DNA of 64,000 bases from Lota lota (GCA_026745465.1 JACYXH010000826.1:5458724-5522723), one strand, 5' to 3'; shown: positions 35,079-49,559, counted from the stretch's first letter. The notes: generated by a model not told the origin, from the letters alone. Numbers and translations are program-made.

Positions 35079-37038
35079 CCATTAATCAAAGAATGCCATC
35101 GAGCGTGGCTCCATTTTTACGAGCGCACGTGAAAGAGGTCGGGAATATCAATGAGTGGAACGTGAATTCCAAACGAGGTGTAGAACGCCACCAAAGTTAT
35201 CCGTAATAAAGCTTTTTCCAGGCTCTGAAAACCATTTGCGAGGGTTGAAATCGCTTTGATAATGACACTGTGTGTCGTGTTTAGAATTCTGCTTTCACCT
35301 CTTTCCTCGGAAATTGCCTCAAGTTCTTCTCAGCAGATTATCCCCCCGCTTGGGATAACAAGTCTTCAAGCATGGCACTGATGATACACATGTGTGTGGG
35401 GTATAGCAGGCAGAAGTCTCATTTGTTTGGTTGGTGTTGGGGGTAAGTGCTCTACCCTAGACACATCTAAAGGGGGTCCTACCAGGCCAGACCTGTAGTC
35501 ATGGACCCTTTCAAGACCAGAACAAAGCAGTGCGTAAAGACTTGCATATCACCTTCAGCCACTTCTCCTGCATTGTTTCAGACCAGAAAGGACCAAGAGG
35601 CAAGTGTTTTTGTCATCAATAAACTTGCAAAAGAGACTAAGTTATGACACTGGAAAAGCTGCACCGTGATAGAGTTGCCTTGAAACTCATTTTCTGTCAT
35701 TATCTCACCATTTAACCGAGGCTTTCAGCAGAGAGCCAATTGCATTGTGGGACTTGGAAGGGTTTGTCTCCCGTAATCACAGATGGGCTTATTGAGTGCA
35801 GTCGATTACAGTTTGTCAGCTGTTAGGATTTGAAGGTAGCCCATTTATCTTTCAGCGCAAGCAGGCATTTTGAAATATAATAATCACACTGTAATTTCCC
35901 GATTGCGCTTGAGGGATGTGGTTGGTAAAATAAGAAAAATGTTTACCACATATTTGTCTCTCTGGTTGCTTCTCCTCAGGAAACGTGTTTGAGGCTTTTT
36001 CGAAATGCAGTACACATAAATCACCAGGCCACTCTCAGCCATTTAAGCATTCCCCTAACAATGTCCCAACTCAAGACACCAAGAAGCCTCAATTCACTAT
36101 TTCACACTTACAAATCAGGAGCCAGCCCCCCAACAACCACCATCACCCACCACCCCTCTGTGGTCTGACCACCCCTCCGTGGTCAGGAAGGTGTCAGCTC
36201 AGTTGTAGATTGCCTCACAAGTCACGTCACACTCCCTGCTATCTACCTCATAAAGCGCCCCGAGGCGCCAGCCCCAGCAGACCACCGATAGCTGCTGGGA
36301 CTGATTAGGGCCTAGAGGGTCTCAAAGTGGGTAGCTGGGTGCCTCGCGAAGGGCCCTTTTGAAGGGCCTGTGAAAGGTGTCCAGTGAGAAGCAAAAGCAC
36401 CATTTCACTTGGTTAATTGGCCACGGCGACAGGAAAGGTTCAGGGATTCTATTTCATCAGCAGAAATCCTACACAATCATTACGGATAAGAGAGAGAGTT
36501 TTTTGGGTTAATTCCTGCCGTTTATATAACATATATATCATATATCAATATATATCAATAACAGCCCTGACATATATGAAGTCTGAGACCTGTGTGTTCC
36601 TCTAGGCTGGAAGAACATAAAAATGGCCTGAATCCATGCTAAACATGACAATTAATCTCAGACAAGGTAGCTAATGATAAAGCTTTAAATATTGCTGGGG
36701 ACTGTTTCAAATGCTAAAGGTCATAACATTAAGCCTTCCCAAAAATTCTTAAAATACTGGTCAACACAGAGAAACCTCATTCTAATTCAGTAACTGATAC
36801 CTAGCAAAGGCGGTTGGAACTGAAGATTTGTTTAAAATCAACCAGCATTCGAGTCAGTTCAGCCAATCTACATACAAATAAAAACAAGTCTGACTGCTGT
36901 CATGAAGCCAAGCTTCAAATTGAAGCGCTTACCGTAAAAACGCTGAAATGCTGGCAGTGATCAGTGAACAAGCTCAGAAACAATATCTCAACAAAAACTG
37001 AAAAAAGTCTGATTTCTTGGGAGTTGATTTCCTAGTGA

Positions 37039-37039
<1 letters not shown>

Positions 37040-37074
<35 letters not shown>
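37040..37074 (+). repeat. (GA)n microsatellite
   Basis: Pure GA run of 35 bases. Confidence 0.97.
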
Positions 37075-37077
<3 letters not shown>

Positions 37078-37624
37078 CTGGTGCGACTTATTCCCAGTTA
37101 GAGACCAGCGAAGCCCATAGTTCCGAATAGAGAGGGGTGCTAACTGTGATCAGCACATGTGTTATGGTGTCACCGGCTGTTGAAACTGACAACTGTTAAC
37201 AGAGAGCCTCGCTATGGACTGCTCATACACCCCCTCCTCTCACTCTACCAGACCCCCCCTCCGAACTACCCCTCTCTCTCTGCCTCCCACCCATAACCCC
37301 AATACTATTGCGTCTATCGCCTCTGCAGCCTCCCCTCCCCACCACCACTATTCCTTTTTCCTAAACCCTACACACACACTTCAAGCTCCATCTTCACCCC
37401 CCCTCCCAGACTCCTCCCAGGTCACCCTTTGCCCTAATATGCCTTCAGCAACTGCTGCCTATTTATCAGTGTCCTTGTTGGCATTCAAGATGGTTGCTGT
37501 CTGCCTGGTTTTATAGGTGCATGTGAGTGTGTGTGTGCACGAGAGGGGGAGAGAGAAAGACAGAGACGGACGGCCAGAAAGAGAGACAGAGCTTTTCACC
37601 CACATTTCCAAACATCTTTGTGCA

Positions 37625-37655
<31 letters not shown>

Positions 37656-38982
37656 CTACCTTCTCTTTTTGGAGCGTGAGCCTTGGGTAATGGGGTGGCA
37701 GCTGCCCACATACTTTTTGTTCCCCCCCCCGCCCCCCCACACATACAAACACACACACACGCACATAATACTCAGCTGTCGAAAGGTTGCACATGCATCC
37801 ACCCAACCACACACACACACTCACACACATACACACACACACATATACACACTCCGGCGGTCCTGTCCTTTGCCAGTTAGCCAGATCTGTGTGACTGGTC
37901 CCAAATGAGTCCTTTGCTGTCAATCTTTAATGGCTGCTCCATCACTCCCACCCCTGGACTGTCAAGACCACTGAAGACCGTCCGTCAGTGACACCATTGA
38001 TGACTCAGGAGTTGACTTCCTGTCCGAGTCTATGGCGATCAAAAGTTCACAGATCACACCGTCGGTTCACAGACCCGAGAAGTATAGCGCCGTGTCGGTC
38101 CGAAGGTCTGGCAGAAACACTGTGACCACAGGAGACGACATATCGGGGTGGGGGCCTTTAGGTTCCCAAGCAGGGGTTCTCATGCTCTGCCCTTCCCAAT
38201 GACCTTGAAACCCCTGGAAGGGGCCGGGGCGGGTGTGGGAAACAGAGGCGACCGGGGGAACCTGCTCAACAGTTGTGTGTCGGTCAGAGTTTCCGCTAAA
38301 TTGCAGGGAATGTGTGTGTATGGCCACATGGGCACGTCGGCACCCTAAATTCAACAGGGGATGAAAAATTATAAAGAAGGGGGCTAGAATTCCCCATCGG
38401 TTGCTCGCTTCCTGCAAGCAATAACTTATATGGATAAATGTTGAGGAAAGAGCTCTTCCCCTTCTGTTATCGGAGTCAAAGATCTGCTCCTGGTTGGGGA
38501 GGGGAGATATACAACATTGACCAAACAAAACAAGGCATTTGTCATTATGTTTGAGACGACAATTACTCAGACAACAAACACCAGTGATAAGAATTAGCCT
38601 TATCTCCAACCCCCCCCCTCCCAAACCCTGCCCACCCCCAACCCACGCACACACACACACACACACACACTCACTCCACCACATATCCTTTCCCATTGGC
38701 CCTTGTTTGCTTGTCTACTCCATTCGTCTCTTGTGTTCAGAAGCAGCCCCAAGGCCCTCCTCCTTCGTTGGTGAACACATTATGTTGGCCCATAGCCTAA
38801 TACCAGTATCTGTACAAGCCTACCTCTCTCTATCCCCCTCGCTCTCTTTATTTCCCTGCAACAAATGGGAGCAGAGCCCAAGACTGTGTTGCTGGCTTCA
38901 TACACGCTGTTATGAGTGGGGCTCGGGGGCGGTAGGTACAGGCAGAATCACAGTGGGAAGGGGCAGAACGACAGAGGTTATC

Positions 38983-39186
<204 letters not shown>

Positions 39187-39346
39187 GGAACATCTAGGAG
39201 AACGAGGGGGAAGAGGAGCCTGTTCCCATGGCCGGAGGCTACTTTTCACCGCAGTGAAACAACAACACTTGAGAGATTAAACTGCTCTGCTCATAAATGA
39301 TCCCCCCACTCTCCCCCCTCCCCAGAGATGTGAAGTGCAGGCATCT

Positions 39347-39452
<106 letters not shown>

Positions 39453-39599
39453 CATCAAGAGACATGAGATAAAATAAAGAGACATTCTCCATCCAAGTTA
39501 AAACATAGCTTAACAAGACAATACAAAACAAAACATGAGCCTAGAGTTGCTCCATGGGAATAAAACTATTTGTGAGCAAGTCTTGATTGGCAGATTATT

Positions 39600-40279
39600 A
39601 GAGTGTTGCAAAGGGAACAACCTGGACCTCAACGCCTCGAAGATCAAGGAGCTGGTCATTGACTTCCATTGCCAAATCCAACAGTGAAACAATCTTGACT
39701 CGTCTTCCTGAGGAAACTCTGTAAACTCCAGGTCTACAATGCCGTCCTACAGGCATTCTTTGGCTGTTTCATGTTTGAGTCCATCATCACATTCACACCT
39801 TACCGCCTGGATTGGTTCCATGAGCGACATCCATCTCAACCCCCTCAACAAGATCTCCACATGAGCAGAAAAATCATTGCACTGGACCAACAATCCCTCA
39901 GCAGCCTTCACAGCAGACGGACACAGCAGAAGGATCACAAATAGCCTCAGACACAACGCACACTCCACCATTACAACCGCCTTCCCTCAGGACGCAGATA
40001 CAGCCCATTCAAAACCAAGCATGCCATATCAAGTTTAGTCCCCGCCTCCATCACACTACTTACCTCCTCATGGTTATTTTAGTTAGTTAATGTTGTTAAC
40101 CCCTTAGTGGACTATGTACCAAATCTGAAATCAGACATGGACACTTCACACTGCTTATAACATGCCCCTGTTTATTGTCTTTACAAGTATGTTGTCTATC
40201 TCACATGTCCTAATGCATAGTAAGTCTTACCATGCGAACAAAGTTTGAAAAATAATGTTATTTGAATTGAATTGAATTG
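39600..40279 (+). mobile_element. Rex1/CR1-like LINE remnant, 3' part
   Basis: On the plus strand broken reading frames give NLDLNASKIKELVIDF, then LQVYNAVLQAFFGCF, then ALDQQSLSSLH, LPSGRRYSPFKTKH and SLVPASI. This is the order of motifs at the end of the reverse transcriptase and C terminus of fish Rex1/Babar-type LINEs (LN-SKTKE, VLQAF, LPSGRRY, FVPSAI). Stops and frame changes (for example TAG near 39940) show it is dead. A (GAATT)n-type tail at 40262-40279 marks the probable 3' end. The element's 5' part is missing. Confidence 0.8.
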
Positions 40280-40739
40280 GAACAACATTAAGGTAGGCTC
40301 AGGAGCTGCACATTTGGGGAAGACACTCTTAATGGCAAAACTTCTCTGAACGAGGGCTACTTTTAAATACCCCAGGATTTTTTTTGGGACAATCAAATGT
40401 TGACAGCTTACATTTTTAACACCAGTGCAGGGGGACCCTGTAATACAATAAAATGATTACTCAAACTATAAACTTCACTCGGTTGGGAAACTCAGCGATT
40501 CAGCAGGTTTTAAGTCAGCTGTCACAAAGCTCCTTTAACTAGTGTGACACCAACTTCCAAATCTGTTCCCCCCGATGCTGCAACACCAGTCACACAGCTC
40601 CTCTTCATCACATGATAAGTGTGACGATGACTTCCAACACCACGATATAGACACATTGTAAGGTACATATTCAAGGACAGAGGATAGCAGGGAAATGAAC
40701 GGAGTAAAACGACAAATCATTCACTTACTCGCTCTAGGA

Positions 40740-40915
40740 AAGACACAGACCCAAATATATTTGCTCATGTTTAGATTTATTTATACATATTTTTACTGCT
40801 ACCCCCACAAATATATGTTTTGTTTTATCGCTGTTTGTACTGTTTGTCAACGTTGCTACTGTTACACCTTAGTTTCCCTCCCGGCATTAAAAAAGCTTAG
40901 CTTATCTTATCTAGT
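40740..40915 (+). mobile_element. LINE 3' end with (CTTAT)n tail
   Basis: Sequence ends TTTCCCTCCCGGCATTAAAA followed by repeats of CTTAT. The 'TTTCCC..GGGATTAATAAA plus short tandem tail' layout is the usual 3' terminus of fish CR1/Rex/L2-class LINEs. No coding part remains. Confidence 0.5.
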
Positions 40916-41159
40916 GTATATCAGCAAGCAGTGAATGGAGGATCGCTTTGTCTAGTAACACAAGGGAGAAGAAACAAGGACCTAAAAATATATATTTAGT
41001 CTCACTGTTTAAACACAAGCCAGCCATGTTGTTCATCATATATCATAATGTATATAGTCAATAATGCATAGCTTCGATAATGTAGCATATCCAGTCAATA
41101 ACGTCTACCTCAACTATAATGTTTGCAATGAACTTTATGTATTTACATTTCTTAGTACT

Positions 41160-41335
41160 TAGATATATTTTCTGTATTTGTTTATCCATGTTTACTTCAA
41201 CAATTTACCCCGGTATCAATAAAGATATCAGAATCTAAATAATTCCTATTTCTGTCCTGCCCGGTCTGCTGTGACACCCTTATTACCCATCTGGGATTAA
41301 TAAACTACATCTTATCTTATTTTATCTTATCACAC
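41160..41335 (+). mobile_element. two adjacent LINE 3' ends
   Basis: ACCCCGGTATCAATAAAGAT at about 41206-41226, then TTACCCATCTGGGATTAATA with a CTTAT-type tail at 41283-41330, resemble two truncated LINE 3' ends in the same orientation. The second tail merges into a perfect hairpin at 41327-41355. Confidence 0.5.
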
Positions 41336-41355
41336 GACCTACTGTCGTGTGATAA
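41327..41355. repeat. perfect hairpin, 12-bp stem, 5-base loop
   Basis: TTATCACACGAC and GTCGTGTGATAA flank CTACT, starting in a LINE tail. Confidence 0.9.
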
Positions 41356-42882
41356 CGACCAGCATGGCTCTCCTAATCCAAAGGACGTGTAGTATTGACC
41401 GGCCAGCCCCCGACTCCCACTCGCGCCTCGCCTCCCTGAGCTGTCACAGGCAAAGATCAAAGGTCACAAGTGGCAAGACGAACACCAACAGACGCAGCGA
41501 CAACCTGTTCCCTTAAACTGTATGGCCTCCATCAGCTGCCACCAGCAAGACCAACCCCCCCGTCTCGTCCCCCACACAAACACCAGATACACTACACACC
41601 AGATACACTACTGGCCCCCAACCAACACCACCTCAGATCCAGACACACTGGCTCCTGTCTTTCTGATGTTTTGTCCCACTTTTATTATTATTATTATTAT
41701 TATTAATTGAATATCACAATATCATCAATAAAATGGTACTTAGTTCTATAGATACATTTCCAGTAAAAGCACTCATAAAATATTAAAAATGTTTTATGTT
41801 TGCCTTTATTGCGATATGATGAGGCATACATACATTTGTACAATTGTACACCTCAAAATCCATAACAAAAGAGAGCTAGTTGTCACCTACATTCAGTGTC
41901 ATTATTCCTGAAGAGAAAACGTCTGTTTCTAGTGTTGAATTATACGCTATAGCCACGCATGCTGTTGTTTAGTCTGTGCTATTCGGGTTGGCAGTTGGCT
42001 GGCTGTATACCTTCATAGAAATAAACATGTGAATAGCAACTTGGGTCCATTTTTATGGTAACTACTTATAGTGTAATGCTTTTTTTGGAGATCATATTTG
42101 AATTGATGGATACAATACAAAACACATTTTCTTGTTGTGTTTCTTGTCTCTGAAACTCTGGAAAAACAGGAACAAAAACAGAATGACACCATGTGTCTTT
42201 GTGACTCATTTCCTCCCTGTTTAAAAAAAGACATACATTCAAGTAGTTCTTCTTGAATAACAATTTCAGCACCACTAGCTATATAATTTTTTTGAGTTGA
42301 GAGGGGAGTCGGGGGGGGAACTGAGAGTGGGCGGTGCTTCAACAGATACGCACGGCGAGACCCAACCGCCATGATGGCGCGACACACAGAGTGAGGCGGT
42401 GCTGCGGCACAAACGAGTGCCCATGGGGGCGCTGTTTGATGTTCAATGGGACAGGGAGGCCCCCCACACGGTCACTAACTCCCTACCTCCGTCTCTCACA
42501 GACACACACACACACAAACACTCATGCGCACACACACAAACCCTAGTAGTCCTAGTGACTATCATTAAACAACACACACACACACACATGCACACACACA
42601 CACACACACACTCTTCTCCTCAGAAACAGCTGACGTTTTAACAGGCTTACAACAGCTGACAGGCTACAGGTGGGGCAGAGGGGAAGCTTCCAGCCCCTCC
42701 CCACTCATTTAATACCCTTCAGCCACACACACACACACATTTGTGACTCCTGAGGAATTGTCCTCTGTTGAAGGCCTTCTTTTACCACTACATACAACCC
42801 AGACACACACATGCCACACTATGCATCGCACGCAGGCACACAGTCACACAGTCACAATGAAACACAAAGCTCTCCACACACA

Positions 42883-42905
42883 GGGGGGGGGGGGGGGGGG
42901 GGGGG
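42883..42905 (+). repeat. poly-G run (23)
   Basis: Homopolymer of 23 G. Confidence 0.97.
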
Positions 42906-43200
42906 TGTACAGACACAGACGCTACGGCAAGCCCTAAAGGCGTGCTAACAGCTGGTTCCGTCCCTGATGCCTGTGATCCCCAGACCTGGTTTTATACCTG
43001 GAGAGGCAGGACAAGAGGTGGAGCTCCACCTTGTAGTCCTACTGATAATAATACACAATCATTTAAGCCCACAGCAGCAATCACAGCAGTGATTGAAGTA
43101 TCATCCAGAACGTGACATATATAAATAACATAATAAGTCACAGATGATGTTTGGTTTTGATAGTCTGCTTTTAAATTAGACTCACTCGTCATACTCACTC

Positions 43201-43227
43201 GTGCATATCGGTCATACCGATATGCAC
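43201..43227. repeat. perfect hairpin, 12-bp stem, 3-base loop
   Basis: GTGCATATCGGT and ACCGATATGCAC flank CAT. Confidence 0.9.
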
Positions 43228-44369
43228 ACGCAAGCGCACAAGCACACAAACAGACACCTAATTCTTCTTCCATGATTCACCTTAGTTCACCTTGTTCTCA
43301 TTACAATCCTCCTTGTAAATGTAACGCGGTGCTGGAACAGCGTGCTCCGTTATAAAGCCTCCCTGCTATCCTGTTGCAATAGGTGTAAGATAAATATGAA
43401 TATATGTATTGACACATATAAATTATCCCCAACCCCCACACCACCACCACCAACACAAGCTGATCTCCGTCAGTCTGTCGGAGGGTTGGGGTGAAGCAAA
43501 GTGTCTGAGAAGGACTGGAGCTGATCGTGAAAGAGGATGTGAAAGCACAGCACTTCTCTGGATAGGATGCGTGAACAGCGGGGTGCCAAAAAACATCTTT
43601 AGATTCTGGCCTTTTTTTTTCTCTCGTTGTGCGAAGCAAAAAAAAACAGAAGAAAATAAATACGAAAGAAAACTAAAATTCTGGCTTCACCAGTTATTTT
43701 GTTTGGGGTTTTAGTTTTAGTTTCTTTCTTTAGTTTCTATTTCACTGTCTAACACCGTAAAAAGGTACGACCAAACTGGTAGGACTGCAGTGAGGAAGAC
43801 AAACAGCTATACAGACAGATAGACAAACAGACACGCTCAGCTACACAGACCGACAGACAGGCAACCCTAGATACCAAGATATGACCAAGGAAGAGGTGGG
43901 TGTTTTGTAATAAATATTTTAATATATTTGAATCCTCTCTGAATGTGCTGGTGTATGCAGTATGTTGTCGTGTCCTCTGAAGTACACAGAGCTTATCCTG
44001 CCACTGCACAGGGTTCTGTTCTCTGTGAGCTCAATAGTTAAACACTAATTCAACCGTCTCATCATTTAAATTCTTTAATTGATTCTGTATTTATTCAAGC
44101 TTAATCTGGCTGGTTGTTGTTCTAGTTGCACTGAGATCACTGTGTGGTAAACAACCTCAGAGAGATTAAATTACACAAAGTATACCCGTCCTTCCTCTTT
44201 CCCAGGTTTACACACAGTGACGTGTGCGGCACTCCATTGTTTCAAATGATTCTGTATTATCGTGCTTCTTCATTTCTGGAGACAGCGTCGGGGCTCTCAC
44301 TCCCTACTCTGGCACTATTCCAACTGTAACCTGATAACCAGTTCAATAACCTAAACAACTGGCAGATCT

Positions 44370-44389
44370 CCCCCCCCCCCCCCCCCCCC
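44370..44389 (+). repeat. poly-C run (20)
   Basis: Homopolymer of 20 C. Confidence 0.96.
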
Positions 44390-44902
44390 ACCGAGATTGC
44401 AGAGAGAAAGAGGAGACACCAAAAGACAGAAGAGTGTAGAGCATGCATTCGCAATGATGTATGCACATGATTGTCCATTAGTCACTTGACACACACACAC
44501 TAGTGTGTGTGTGTGTGCATGCTTAGCTGCATACATGTGTGTCTGTGTGTGTGGCTGCATGCATGCATGCAAGTGTACGTGTGTGTGCCCACATGCACGC
44601 AGGCCAGTGGGTGGATGTCTATGTGCGCTCCCTCCCTGCATGGGAGCGTGCGTGGGCTGGAGAGAGCAGAAGAGGGTCTAGAGGTGAGGAGGAGGTGGCC
44701 CACGGAACACCATCAAATAAACCCTTATCTAATAGATGTTCTGACACGGGACCGGCAGAGAGACCAGCACTACTCATAACCAATCCTCTCTCTTTCTCTC
44801 CCTGGTGACCAACTGCGCTGCTGTTGCTATGCTAGAGAGACGGAAGACCGAACCATCCTTCTTCAGACATTATTTGTAAGAAGTGCACCATAAACAGACA
44901 GC

Positions 44903-46566
44903 ATTGTGGGATAAAAAACGGTATACCAAGGTATTTAGAAATACCGAAGGTATGATATTAAATACCGTCAAAATTAAAATGCACCTCTTTCTGTTCAACT
45001 TTTTTTCCGACATCATATGAATACATTTTTAATTATGTTGATTTGTATTTTGGCAACGTTTTAAAGCAGGATATATATTTAAATAGTACAAAATAAAGTA
45101 TTCGCAGTTGCATTGTTGTGAAGACTGAAATATGTTTGTTCACCAACAATTAGAGGATGGCCCGGGTGGGCGGAGTTTTTCAACAATGACCGCCCGCCCG
45201 GAACGTCCCGACATCAAAACTGAAAGATACATTTATAGCAGCTAGTGATGTGCAATACCACTTATTTCCTTTCCGATCCGATACCAAGTAAAAACCAGGC
45301 TGGTATCGCCGATACCAATACCGATACCGATACTTTTTGCATATTGTATTTCTTGTATCATTTTTTACAACTTCTACAATCATGAGCAACTGTTACAACT
45401 GCTGCTATTCAAGGTAATAATATATATTATTGTTTGTATTGTTATTGTTTATATTATATATTATTATTGTTTGTTAATATATATTAACAAATAGTTCCTA
45501 TCACTGGGTATTTTCCTGGTGATAGCGTAGCTACTTTCTGTTGTGTTCCTTTGATGATAAAATATACATTTTCCCCCAAATTAATGAGTTGGGATATCGA
45601 TGTTTTTATATGAGAATCAATCCTAGAACAGGGAATGTTGGGATCGGCAGTATCAATATTTTGGGATCGATCCGCACATCACTAACAGCAGCATACTGCT
45701 GCTGTGGTGGTGTATCAAAACAATCACACATCTCAAGTTTGAAAGTATATAATTGTTTAAGTTAGAAAGATGTTGGATATTCAACAGATATTGACGCTCC
45801 GAATTACAGCGACCTGACGCGGGGAACTAAATCACCGGTAGGAGTCCAGCGATGTAAATCTGCCCAGGAGACGGTCGGGCAGCAGCACTACTCTTCATAG
45901 AGCCATGGTTTAGCCCATATTTCTATGCAAGTGGCGAATTACAAAGAACCCTGCCCTAAACAATCGCCTAACTAAAACGCCATTAACCCGGATACATCTC
46001 ACGTTACAAAATGTCCGCAATGGATTAAAATCGCTGTTTAGAAGTGTATCCAGCTACAACCGTAAAAAGCAGGCCAAAAACAGCGTGGCCAGTGGAGCTC
46101 CGGTGTGGGTGTAACGCACATAGACTGTATATAATACAGGTGCAACTTACTTTCCATATGTGCACATTGGTGGAAACTATCGCTGACTGAAAAACAAAAC
46201 GAGTGCACAAGTTGGTCCTACTCGTTGAGATTTGGACCGAATCTACGGAAGAACGGCGCTTGTGTTCTATCTATTCATATTATATAGGCCATACATATTT
46301 AAGACTTGTCGAAGTTGGCAAATTGCATATTAGACACACAGCATTGTAGGCTAGACAATGTCATACATGCTACAATGACTTCTATCACCAGTAGCTCAGC
46401 TTTAATTTTTTAATTTTTAATTAATTTATTATATATATAATTTATTTTTATATAATTATATATTTATATAAATTATATATATATAAATTTTTTTACACAA
46501 ATACAGTCATATACCGTATGTCAGGAAGGTACGAAGGTATGAAAAAATTGATACCGCCCAAGCCTA
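44903..46566. mobile_element. outer hAT-like element, interrupted
   Basis: The right end, reverse-complemented, begins CTAGGCTTGGGCGGTATC. The left part reads GGTATACCAAGGTATTTAG and AATACCGAAGGTATGA, the usual interior of a fish hAT family with a TTGGGCGGTAT terminus. The left boundary is approximate. A second element is inserted at 45243-45684. The segment 46410-46495 is almost pure A+T. Confidence 0.45.
45243..45684. mobile_element. inner hAT-like MITE with 8-bp target duplication
   Basis: The 442-bp element has TAGTGATGTGC at both ends in inverted orientation (45243 and 45684). It is flanked by ATAGCAGC and ACAGCAGC, a 7 of 8 target duplication. The interior has the CCGATACCGATACC motif common in fish hAT elements and a 22-bp perfect palindrome centred near 45484. 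Confidence 0.7.
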
Positions 46567-46979
46567 GCCGGGCGGGTAGGTAGCCTTTATGTACACAAAC
46601 ATCTGAAGAGTGAAAATGAACTATTTTATATTGTACATTTTGTATTCTATTGTGTGTTGTCCATACTATTGTAAGTTCATTATTAGGAGAATAAGTTACT
46701 GCATCAATGTTACGCTATTACCACAAAAGAGCACAGGGTGTACACATACACTGCAGAGACACAGTTGAAGTGTTACCCAGAATGCATTGTGGTTTGGGTG
46801 TCCTGTGTTTGAGATATGGTGAGAGCCAGAGAGGATGGAGGCTTAACAAGGTGGCCCACAGTGACATTGAAGTGGCTTTCACCTGTTCACATACACATAC
46901 ACACAACTAGAGCACACACACACACACACACACACACAGCCATATCGTGCACACAAGTCTGCACACACAACACCCACTC

Positions 46980-46980
<1 letters not shown>

Positions 46981-47026
<46 letters not shown>
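46981..47026 (+). repeat. (AC)n microsatellite
   Basis: Pure AC, then ACAT units; a second short AC run is at 46914-46937. Confidence 0.95.
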
Positions 47027-47028
<2 letters not shown>

Positions 47029-49559
47029 TACATACATACACACACATCCACATATAAACACTCAAGTGTTGATGCATTCTCACACACACGGGTGCATGAA
47101 TTCAGGCATGAATGCGTTCACATGCCTGGAGATATGTGTGCCATTGCTTGCACGTACATATACACAGAAAAGGAAGTGAGTTACTCTTGAAGAGTGGAAA
47201 GGGGATTTTTTTCCAGCCCAGCCCCCTACGCCCACATGCACACACACTCCCCCCACCCCCTTCACTCTCTGCAATGGTTCCCAGCTCTGGAGTAATGGTT
47301 TCATCTATACAGAATAAGGCTGATCCTAGTTATTGTAACCCCCCCAGCTTGTGGCTGGATCAGAAAGCCCCAAACACATCTATACAGCGGTAGAACAAGA
47401 ACGCTTGATACAACATTCATATGAGGCCGTAACCTCGTAGCCTCACTCCGCTGGTGTGGGAAGAGAGGGGTGACTCAGGGAGGACGGGAATGAGGCCAGC
47501 GTGTGGGCGGGGCCAGTGAGGGGACGGGCAGGGCCAGGAAGCCAGATGTCAAAGGATGAAGAGCAGGCAACCCAAGGCCTTTGAGAGAAACAGAAAAAAT
47601 AAGTAATGGGGGGGGCAATAGAGAAAGGCAGAGAGAGGGAGGCCGAGAAAGTGTGAGAGAGAAAGAAAGAAAGCTGGATGGCATGAGGAGCCAGGGTGTA
47701 GTGTGTCAACTCCTGGGTCTTGCGCTTGCTGTTTCAGCTGTGCCTGAGTGATGGCCAGCAGCCCCTGCTCTCACGCCACGGTAACCCCGTTGGTATGGTG
47801 GCACGACACCTGGTCCTATTCTGTGTGTCAGCAGTCTACCTCTCTCTCTCTCGCTCTCTCTAATAAATAAACCATGTACCACTGTAGTTACAACATGGTA
47901 CCTCATATATGAAAGATCACATGTATTAATTTCAGTGTTTGTTTTTACAGTGAAATTGCTTTAAAGATATCCCAGTAAAACTGAGGCTGCTGTGGTTGAC
48001 ATAAAAGGCCCATTTTTCATACAGTTCTGCGTCAATTGGTATATGCAGTTTGCTCGTTCGTGTTACCAAGTTAGAAACAATTCTGTTCTTAGGCAGTAAT
48101 CTTCTAGCACCTCTGCAGCAATGCCATGCCCCCATTGCACTTGGTGTTGGCACCTAGAGAACAGCAGCTGGAGTCATTGGACCAGAAGCCACACGTCCAC
48201 TGAAACATGCACAACTGCCGTCTGTTGTCAGTCCCAATTTCCCCAGTAACCCTGTTTCTTTCTGCCGCTCCAAATTGTATGTCTGCTGTCAACCTTTGAT
48301 GTTGTCTTGTAATCGATCTTTGTATAAAAAATATTATAGTAAATTATACTTAAAAAACATGCATACATAACGGTACTTTCCCATGAGGTTGATTCACATC
48401 ATGCATCATACCTAGAAACATACAGTACATATGGCAGATGGTGTATTTAGATTACAATGCATGAAAACTTGAACTCGAAAATTGTACAATGCGACATCAG
48501 GGAAAGCCATTATGGGAGACATGAAAAGCTTCTGCTGCGTTCTCTCCTCGCTCTGTGTGTGTTTGGATTAAGAGCTTCAAGACTTTTCAGACCTTAATGG
48601 ACTTTCGAATAAAGTGCCTTGCTGCGGGAGCTTGGCCCAAAGCTGAACTAAAAGGATTCAAATTGAATTTAAGGGGATTTTGACACCACCACCCTGAGTC
48701 AAGGTCATCACAGCCTTGCATGGTTCCTCACTAGTGCACTGTAACCCTGTGAGACCCTGGCTCCAAACCAATCTTAGGTTAGTTAGCATACATTCTGCAG
48801 ATGAGTACATGGTTAAGTTGCATTTAACCTACATAGGTTGCCATGTCTTGGTCCCAGACTATGCCCTCTGATCGCCGCTCGAGCCACAGCGCAAAGTCTA
48901 TTTGACTAGCTTTGCGTACAGACCCCTTTGCTTGCTAAAGGGCATGTTAAGGCAAGGGGGGAGGAGGGGGGGGGGGGGATTCAACTTAATCTGGATAAAG
49001 CGTTGCTAGTGAGCAGGACAGACCGCAAAGAGAGCAGATTACGGCAGACTCTGGCAGTGGAACATCACAAGAGAATGAGACGCAGACAGATACTGATAAG
49101 AGTTTTAATATAAACTCACAGAATTCATAATCCCAGGTCAAATTAAATGTGAATACACATTCTGTTTACATAGCCAATTTATAATTGTACTATATTGTCA
49201 ACATGATGTGAGCGCAGATTGACATTTTCAAATCCAAATCTGGATATTTGATGATGTTTCTTTGGAGCAGTATGGGATATATTTAGTGTACCAAACAGTG
49301 TATTTTGAGCTTTAAAACAAAAACAGTTGGGATTTACTGGTCTTTTTCTATTATTCCTACTGCTCGAGCATACCTGATCTTCTCAAAAATGTTTATAAAG
49401 ACAAAGTTCAAACGCCACACAATGTTTCTGTGACATACGACAAAACGAAAATATAAAGATAAAATAGACCATGCTACTGTCCTACTTTTCCATAAATGTT
49501 TCTTATAAGATCAATTGCTTTTATTTTTGAATCCACTACACCCAAACTGAAAAACTGAC

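Noticed and set aside
38067-38696. 209-codon minus-strand open frame
   Set aside because: No domain, poor composition, includes translated (GT)n sequence and lies in non-coding-looking DNA.
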